Translations under genes and position numbers: made by a program
NCBI RefSeq assembly: GCF_001593605.1
Contig: NZ_CP012836.1
Location: 1,426,001 to 1,490,000 of the forward strand
From: Algoriphagus sanaruensis
GTDB taxonomy: Bacteria; Bacteroidota; Bacteroidia; Cytophagales; Cyclobacteriaceae
Reading direction: 5' to 3'
DNA: 64,000 nucleotides
In this document: piece by piece, positions 59,763 through 64,000 of the stretch
How positions within the stretch are numbered: the first letter of the stretch is position 1
Layout: the number at the start of each line of letters is the position of its first letter
Notes under the pieces: model-generated
The model's input: the letters and a program-made list of their open reading frames with translations, nothing else
What the model was told of the DNA's origin: nothing
Database searches by the model: none

Positions 59763-60692
59763 TTATTTTACATTGAAAGTCTTTGATCCTATTTGGTAAT
59801 TGTCCACAAAGATTTTTACCTCATGACTTCCAGTGGTGTAGTCCGAACCTTTTTCATAATAAAACACCAATTCCTGCTCTGTATTATCAAAAATCACATC
59901 TTGTTTCATGGTGTAGAATAGTTCCTCTCCATTGATCATGAATGTTCCTGAACCTTTTGCTACATCGAATATTGGCTGTGAATTTGGACCTAATACCTGA
60001 ACAAATACGTTTCTAGGACCCTTTGGGGCGACTTTATTGTCTCTCAAATTAAAACTAACCTTTAGTCGCTCAATTTGACGATTGCGAAATTCTTTCGTTG
60101 TTTCTACTCGTTCCTTCCCTCTTGAGTTTACAGCTGCAATTGAAATATTTTCAGCTTTTAGCATGGAAGCGACGTCCACTTTTGCTTGTAAATCTTGCTT
60201 TTGTAGATTCAATTGTGCGACTTCCTCTTCAATTTGAGTTTGTGTAGTTTTCAAGTCTTGATTTTCTGCAAAAAGCTCCTGATTGGCAGCTCGAAGTTCC
60301 AAGATTTCTTGATCCTTTTGTGTGATGAGTGAATTCAGATTATTGATTTTGGAATTCAAGGCTGCGATTTCAGCATTTGATCTTTGTTTTGCTGAATTTC
60401 GCTCTGCAATCATTTGATCTCTTACTGCTTCCAATGCCTTAACATCTCCTCCTAGTTTTTCGATTTCTTGAATTCTAAGATCTAGTTGGTAAGTGATGGA
60501 GTCTAGACGATTGTTTAATTCGTTGTTTTCTGAAGAGAGCAGGAGGATTTCTTCTGTTTTCTTAGTACGGTCAACGTAATCAGTGTAAAGTTTGATACCG
60601 CTGATAATGACCAAAAGGACTAAAACAATAATGATAATGTTTTTGCTTTGATCCTTTTTTTGGTTTGAATTGTTTTCAAAATTGGAACTCAT
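59763..60692 (-). CDS. Membrane-anchored coiled-coil protein of unknown function
   Basis: This 309-residue protein has a short cytosolic start, one membrane helix (IIIIVLVLLVIISGIKLY, 19-36), a coiled coil of about 140 residues (45-190, heptads of Leu/Ile/Asn with LNSKINNLNSLI and LAENQDLK-like repeats) and a C-terminal beta-rich domain (210-309; GPRNVFVQVLGPNSQPIF to GSHEVKIFVDNYQIGSKTF) of Ig-like look, probably periplasmic. I recognise no named family. It has its own terminator and is divergent from a methyltransferase gene 21 bases away. Confidence 0.7.
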   Translation of the reverse strand: MSSNFENNSNQKKDQSKNIIIIVLVLLVIISGIKLYTDYVDRTKKTEEILLLSSENNELNNRLDSITYQLDLRIQEIEKLGGDVKALEAVRDQMIAERNSAKQRSNAEIAALNSKINNLNSLITQKDQEILELRAANQELFAENQDLKTTQTQIEEEVAQLNLQKQDLQAKVDVASMLKAENISIAAVNSRGKERVETTKEFRNRQIERLKVSFNLRDNKVAPKGPRNVFVQVLGPNSQPIFDVAKGSGTFMINGEELFYTMKQDVIFDNTEQELVFYYEKGSDYTTGSHEVKIFVDNYQIGSKTFNVK

Positions 60693-60713
60693 GATGTTTC
60701 ACTTTTAGGGCTT

Positions 60714-61304
60714 ATGGAATTAAAATTTGATGAGGCTTTTTGGTCTGCTAGGTATCTATCCGGCCATACCGGTTGGGACCTTAGTAGGGCCTCAACACCC
60801 CTTTATCAATATCTTTGCCAAATTGAAAGGAAAGATCTTCAGATCCTGGTTCCTGGAGCAGGGAATGCTCATGAGGTAATCGCGGCTTGGAATCTTGGCT
60901 TCACTAATATTTTTAGCCTTGATATTTCAAAGATTCCAATTGAAGAGTTTTCCAATAGGTTTCCCCAATTCCCTAAAGGAAACCTAATACATGGTGATTT
61001 TTTTGATCACAAAGGAAGCTATGATTTGATTTTGGAACAGACTTTTTTTTGTGCACTTCATCCCTCACTGCGCGAAAAGTATGCTCAAAAAATGTTCGAA
61101 CTTTTAAAACCTGGAGGTTCTTTGGTTGGAGTGCTATTTAATCGAGAATTTGATTCTGGGCCACCTTTTGGAGGCAATCAAGCCGAATACCTGACTTATT
61201 TTACTCCGTACTTCGATTTTGTCGTTTTCGAAAATTGTTACAACTCAGAGTTACCAAGATTGGGAAAGGAATTGTTTATTCACCTTAAAAAATCAAAGAG
61301 ATAG
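60714..61304 (+). CDS. TPMT-family (thiopurine/thiol) methyltransferase
   Basis: This 196-residue SAM-dependent enzyme has FDEAFWSARYLSGHTGWDLSRAS at its start, motif I ILVPGAGNAHEVIAAW, FSLDISKIPIEEFSNRF and the TPMT-typical DLILEQTFFCALHPSLREKYAQKM and LFNREFDSGPPFGGN. The family methylates thiols, thiocyanate or halide ions; the substrate here is unknown. Its 3' end overlaps the convergent O-methyltransferase-like gene by 12 bases. Confidence 0.88.
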   Translation: MELKFDEAFWSARYLSGHTGWDLSRASTPLYQYLCQIERKDLQILVPGAGNAHEVIAAWNLGFTNIFSLDISKIPIEEFSNRFPQFPKGNLIHGDFFDHKGSYDLILEQTFFCALHPSLREKYAQKMFELLKPGGSLVGVLFNREFDSGPPFGGNQAEYLTYFTPYFDFVVFENCYNSELPRLGKELFIHLKKSKR

Positions 61305-62072
61305 AATCAAATTAGTTTTGGATCCGGGATAATCGAAATAGAGAACCCCGCATTCAAAGAAATCAATACTCAAAGTCACAAGGGGATTGTTTTTTATTTC
61401 ATTCCAAGCATATTCCATTTCCCTAGACCAATGAATATCTCCAATTACAAGGATTGTCTTTGGATGGATTTTGAGCTGAAGCTGATTCCAAGCAAATATG
61501 GTCCCTTGGTAGGTATGATGGGCATCAATTAAGGCAAAGTCAATTGCTGGCAATTGTTCAAGTAATTCTGGGAGCTTGTCTTGAATTTTTCCTTCGATGA
61601 AATTTGTTCCCTTAAGGTTTGGGATTGATTTTGCGAGTCGAAGAAGTTCCTGAGATCCTTCAATTGTAAATATGTTCCCTTGAGTTGCTCTATTTAAATA
61701 TTGGGTAGAAATACCCAAGCAGGTTCCTAATTCAAGCACATATTCTGCTGGAGTACTGGAACATAGGTATTCATAAGCTAAACAGTATTTCGATTTCGAG
61801 GTCGAATATTTGGCGACATCACAGATCCTTCGATAGGATTTACCTGCTTTTTTGGACCCCGCTCCAAAATCTTGGACTTCAATTATTTCGTTACTAGTTA
61901 AAAATTGGACTCGAGTATTTTCAAATTCTTGAGTTTCGACTTGATGGGAAGAAATGTAGGAGAGAAGGCCTTTGTAATGGGAATAAATCCAAGAGGACTG
62001 AAGGCTATATAAGTCTTCATTATTTAGGAAGTAGGATAAATAGGCTTTAGCAGCGAATAAAAAATCCTTCAA
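61293..62072 (-). CDS. Class I SAM-dependent O-methyltransferase-like protein
   Basis: This 259-residue protein has motif I YVLELGTCLGISTQYLN, motif II NIFTIEGSQELLRLAKSI and DFALIDAHHTYQGTIFAW, a pattern of the Methyltransf_24 type. No ATG is present near the start: the frame opens at a TTG (62072-62070) 3 bases after apaG, and no other start fits before the conserved region. It ends inside the convergent TPMT-type gene. The substrate is unknown. Confidence 0.82.
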   Translation of the reverse strand: MKDFLFAAKAYLSYFLNNEDLYSLQSSWIYSHYKGLLSYISSHQVETQEFENTRVQFLTSNEIIEVQDFGAGSKKAGKSYRRICDVAKYSTSKSKYCLAYEYLCSSTPAEYVLELGTCLGISTQYLNRATQGNIFTIEGSQELLRLAKSIPNLKGTNFIEGKIQDKLPELLEQLPAIDFALIDAHHTYQGTIFAWNQLQLKIHPKTILVIGDIHWSREMEYAWNEIKNNPLVTLSIDFFECGVLYFDYPGSKTNLILSL

Positions 62073-62075
62073 ATT

Positions 62076-62462
62076 TTAGTTTTGAAAAATATTAGCAATG
62101 AGCTGAAATTCTGGAATGGTAACATAAAGTTGCTTCCCATCGTAGACTTTTTCCATTAAAAAATTCCCTCTCATTTTTCCAAGGCCAGATTTGAGATTGC
62201 ATCCAGAAACATAAGAATGTGATTCTCCAGGTTCTAAAATGGGCTGTTGACCAACAACTCCTTCACCTTCTACAATTTTCACAGCTTCAGTTGCATCAAA
62301 AATTTCCCATCTTCGCTTTAGCAATTGATAGGTATTTGCGCTATTGTTTTGGATTATTACCCGATATGTAAAAACATAATGATGAAGATGCGGATTGGAA
62401 AATTCCGTTTGATAGGTCACCTCCACATTAACTTGAATACCTTCTGTAATTGATGAAATCAT
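62076..62462 (-). CDS. apaG: ApaG-domain protein
   Basis: This 128-residue protein has the ApaG fold marks VNVEVTYQTEFSNPHLHHYVFTYRVIIQNNS, then LLKRRWEIFDA and the GEGVVGQQPILEPGESHSYVSGCNLKSGLGKMRGNF run with the conserved G-x-G-V-V-G-x-x-P motif. ApaG is associated with cobalt resistance and magnesium efflux in Salmonella, but its biochemistry is not known. It is the first gene of a pair with the TTG-started methyltransferase. Confidence 0.95.
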   Translation of the reverse strand: MISSITEGIQVNVEVTYQTEFSNPHLHHYVFTYRVIIQNNSANTYQLLKRRWEIFDATEAVKIVEGEGVVGQQPILEPGESHSYVSGCNLKSGLGKMRGNFLMEKVYDGKQLYVTIPEFQLIANIFQN

Positions 62463-62526
62463 CCTGAATTACAATTTGTTGTTTAAAAATTACACTTATT
62501 TTGATTACAAATCAAACTAATTTTCC

Positions 62527-63189
62527 ATGAATGTTAAAATCGAAGATACTTGGAAAGATGCATTACAAGATGTTTTCCAAATGGATTTTTTTAATGATCT
62601 GGTCCATTTTGTGAAAGAGGAGTATGCAAACCACCAAATTTTTCCGCAAGGTAAAGATATTTTTAACGCATTTTGGCATTGCCCTCTTCCCAAAACAAAG
62701 GTCGTGATTTTAGGTCAAGACCCATATCATGGTCCTGGTCAGGCGCATGGACTTTCATTCTCTGTTAAACCAGGTATCCCTTTTCCTCCCAGTTTGCTCA
62801 ATATCTTTAAAGAAATCAAATTGGATTTAGGAATTGAAATGCCACCAAACGGCGATCTTAGCCGATGGGCTGATCAGGGTGTTTTTTTGCTAAATGCCAC
62901 ATTGACTGTAAGAGCACATCAAGCAGGCTCTCATCAAAATAAAGGGTGGGAGCTATTTACCGATGAAGTGATCAAGGCTATAAATCAGAGAAAAGAAAAG
63001 GTGGTTTTTTTGCTTTGGGGGGCTTATGCGCAAAAAAAGGCCTCGTTGATTGATCCTCAAAGACATTTGATCCTTACTGCACCTCATCCTAGTCCTCTTT
63101 CGGCGCATAGGGGTTTTTTAGGTTGTGGACATTTTTCTAAAGCCAATGATTATTTAGTGGCTAATGGATTTACTCCTATTCAATGGTAA
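62527..63189 (+). CDS. ung: Uracil-DNA glycosylase
   Basis: This 220-residue family-1 enzyme removes uracil from DNA. The catalytic motif VVILGQDPYHGPGQAHGLSF holds D65 and H68; the second motif HPSPLSAHRGFLG holds the catalytic His and the Leu that is inserted into the helix; LLNATLTV and VVFLLWGAYAQ are further landmarks. A short inverted-repeat terminator lies just after the stop. Confidence 0.98.
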   Translation: MNVKIEDTWKDALQDVFQMDFFNDLVHFVKEEYANHQIFPQGKDIFNAFWHCPLPKTKVVILGQDPYHGPGQAHGLSFSVKPGIPFPPSLLNIFKEIKLDLGIEMPPNGDLSRWADQGVFLLNATLTVRAHQAGSHQNKGWELFTDEVIKAINQRKEKVVFLLWGAYAQKKASLIDPQRHLILTAPHPSPLSAHRGFLGCGHFSKANDYLVANGFTPIQW

Positions 63190-63190
63190 T

Positions 63191-63219
63191 AAAAAAGCTC
63201 TTCGATTGAAGAGCTTTTT
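63191..63219. terminator. Two-way terminator between ung and lepB
   Basis: AAAAAGCTCTTC (63192-63203) and GAAGAGCTTTTT (63208-63219) form a perfect 12-bp stem with a 4-base loop, with A- and T-runs on both sides. Confidence 0.9.
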
Positions 63220-63223
63220 GATA

Positions 63224-64000
63224 TTATTCGATTCCTCTAAATAAACGACTCCATCTGATTTTGTTAAATAGGGATTCATATTGATCTAGGGAAAGCCATA
63301 GGAACCAAGCTTTGCCAACGACGTGATCTTCTGGTACAAATCCCCAATATCTAGAATCCAAAGAATTATGTCGATTATCCCCCATCATGAAATAATAGTT
63401 CTGTTTGAAGGTATAGGAATCCAACTTTTGTCCATCAATAAAGAGTGAACCATTTTTGATCTCAACAGCTTGATGATCTTCATAGTGTTTGATCACAAAG
63501 AAATATTTAATCAGGTTCTCTGAGGTCAATTCAATGGTTTCTCCTTTACCGGGAACTTTTAAAGGACCAAAATTATCTCGATTCCACTTCCAAGGGTTTC
63601 CTGCAGGATAGATAGAAGTTTCTTCTCGGCCTGCTGGGAAAATATCTTTGGTCACTGAAGTGACCACGGGGGACTGAGAAAGGCGATCAATCACTGTTTG
63701 GGTGCACCAAACTGCAAATTGATTACTTTGAGGATCTGCATAAAAACTGTCAGGGTTGATACCGTAGTCATTTAAAAAGTCTGCCGTAAGGGGACGATTG
63801 GTGGTGATTCGATAAGAAAATTGCATTTCTTCAGGCTGTAGAGCCTTTTCTCCATTTACAATTAAGTCCCCATCTTTAATTTCAATAACATCTCCCGGCA
63901 CTCCAACTGCCCTTTTGATATAATTGGTTTTGAGGTCATTTGGGAATTGAAACTCTACCGGGTAGTTAAAGACAACTACATCATTTCTCTTGATGCTTGT
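63224..64000 (-). CDS. lepB: Signal peptidase I (5' end outside window)
   Basis: The frame stays open to the right edge, so the N-terminus with the membrane anchor and the catalytic serine is missing. The visible part carries the catalytic-lysine segment YIKRAVGVPGD (lysine codon at 63914-63916), the long Bacteroidota-type insert (about 90-140 in the visible product) and the closing YYFMMGDNRHNSLDSRYWGFVP box with the conserved GDNR. The enzyme cuts signal peptides from exported proteins. It is transcribed toward ung and ends at their shared terminator. Confidence 0.93.
   Translation of the reverse strand, partial: TSIKRNDVVVFNYPVEFQFPNDLKTNYIKRAVGVPGDVIEIKDGDLIVNGEKALQPEEMQFSYRITTNRPLTADFLNDYGINPDSFYADPQSNQFAVWCTQTVIDRLSQSPVVTSVTKDIFPAGREETSIYPAGNPWKWNRDNFGPLKVPGKGETIELTSENLIKYFFVIKHYEDHQAVEIKNGSLFIDGQKLDSYTFKQNYYFMMGDNRHNSLDSRYWGFVPEDHVVGKAWFLWLSLDQYESLFNKIRWSRLFRGIE

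Noticed and set aside
63224..64000. lepB as a fragment lacking its catalytic serine
   Set aside because: The frame continues to the right edge with the lysine box intact; the serine part lies outside the window.

Overview
The window is a chromosomal stretch from a member of the Bacteroidota, most likely a marine or freshwater Cyclobacteriaceae such as Algoriphagus (lineage inferred from gene content, not from a search). The evidence is a SusC/SusD pair, an FG-GAP/VCBS lipoprotein of the kind that accompanies SusCD, a LytS/LytTR two-component pair beside a TonB-type receptor, a C25/type IX secretion-like protein fragment, Bacteroidota-style TAnnTTTG promoter boxes, little use of Shine-Dalgarno sites, and the rpsF-rpsR-rplI order without ssb. 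Coding density is high and many neighbours overlap by 1-14 bases. I see no transposase, phage gene, CRISPR array or integrase.

Layout. 0-6.4 kb: end of a PorU-like secreted protein, a VTT-domain membrane protein, a cystathionine gamma-synthase/lyase, then a minus-strand run of CHAD-like protein, Smr/DUF2027 protein and photolyase. 6.4-15.1 kb: tamB and tsaD start head to head on overlapping bases; tsaD leads a plus-strand run of smpB, an SH3/NlpC-like pseudoenzyme, an HNH nuclease, a YjbR protein and an ABC ATPase. 15.1-20.7 kb: SlyD-like isomerase, methyltransferase, YfhO membrane protein, and ffh. 20.9-26.2 kb: guanine deaminase, LytTR/LytS pair, outer-membrane receptor. 26.4-33.6 kb: pdhB, an aldehyde dehydrogenase and a periplasmic rhodanese, a phosphoesterase, an unlisted 47-residue basic protein, hisS, ybaB, a glycosyltransferase, a PspC-like protein.

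33.6-49.3 kb is the accessory-looking part: a secreted OmpA-like/TPR protein, a structured 480-base leader, susC and susD, a large VCBS/ASPIC lipoprotein, a creatininase-family hydrolase, and an overlapping trio of glycosylasparaginase, CutC-family protein and a lipoprotein joining a CXXCH haem motif to FG-GAP-like repeats. It has the uptake parts of a polysaccharide-utilization locus but no glycoside hydrolase; I suggest it handles a glycosylated-asparagine or other amide-bearing ligand (inference).

49.3-64 kb: metZ under a SAM-I riboswitch with a nested hairpin before its start, pth, rplY and prs, an M14 peptidase, a dienelactone hydrolase, an EcsC protein, tRNA-Gln, an 80-residue unknown, the rpsF-rpsR-rplI operon, a coiled-coil membrane protein, two methyltransferases, apaG, ung and the 3' part of lepB, cut by the right edge.
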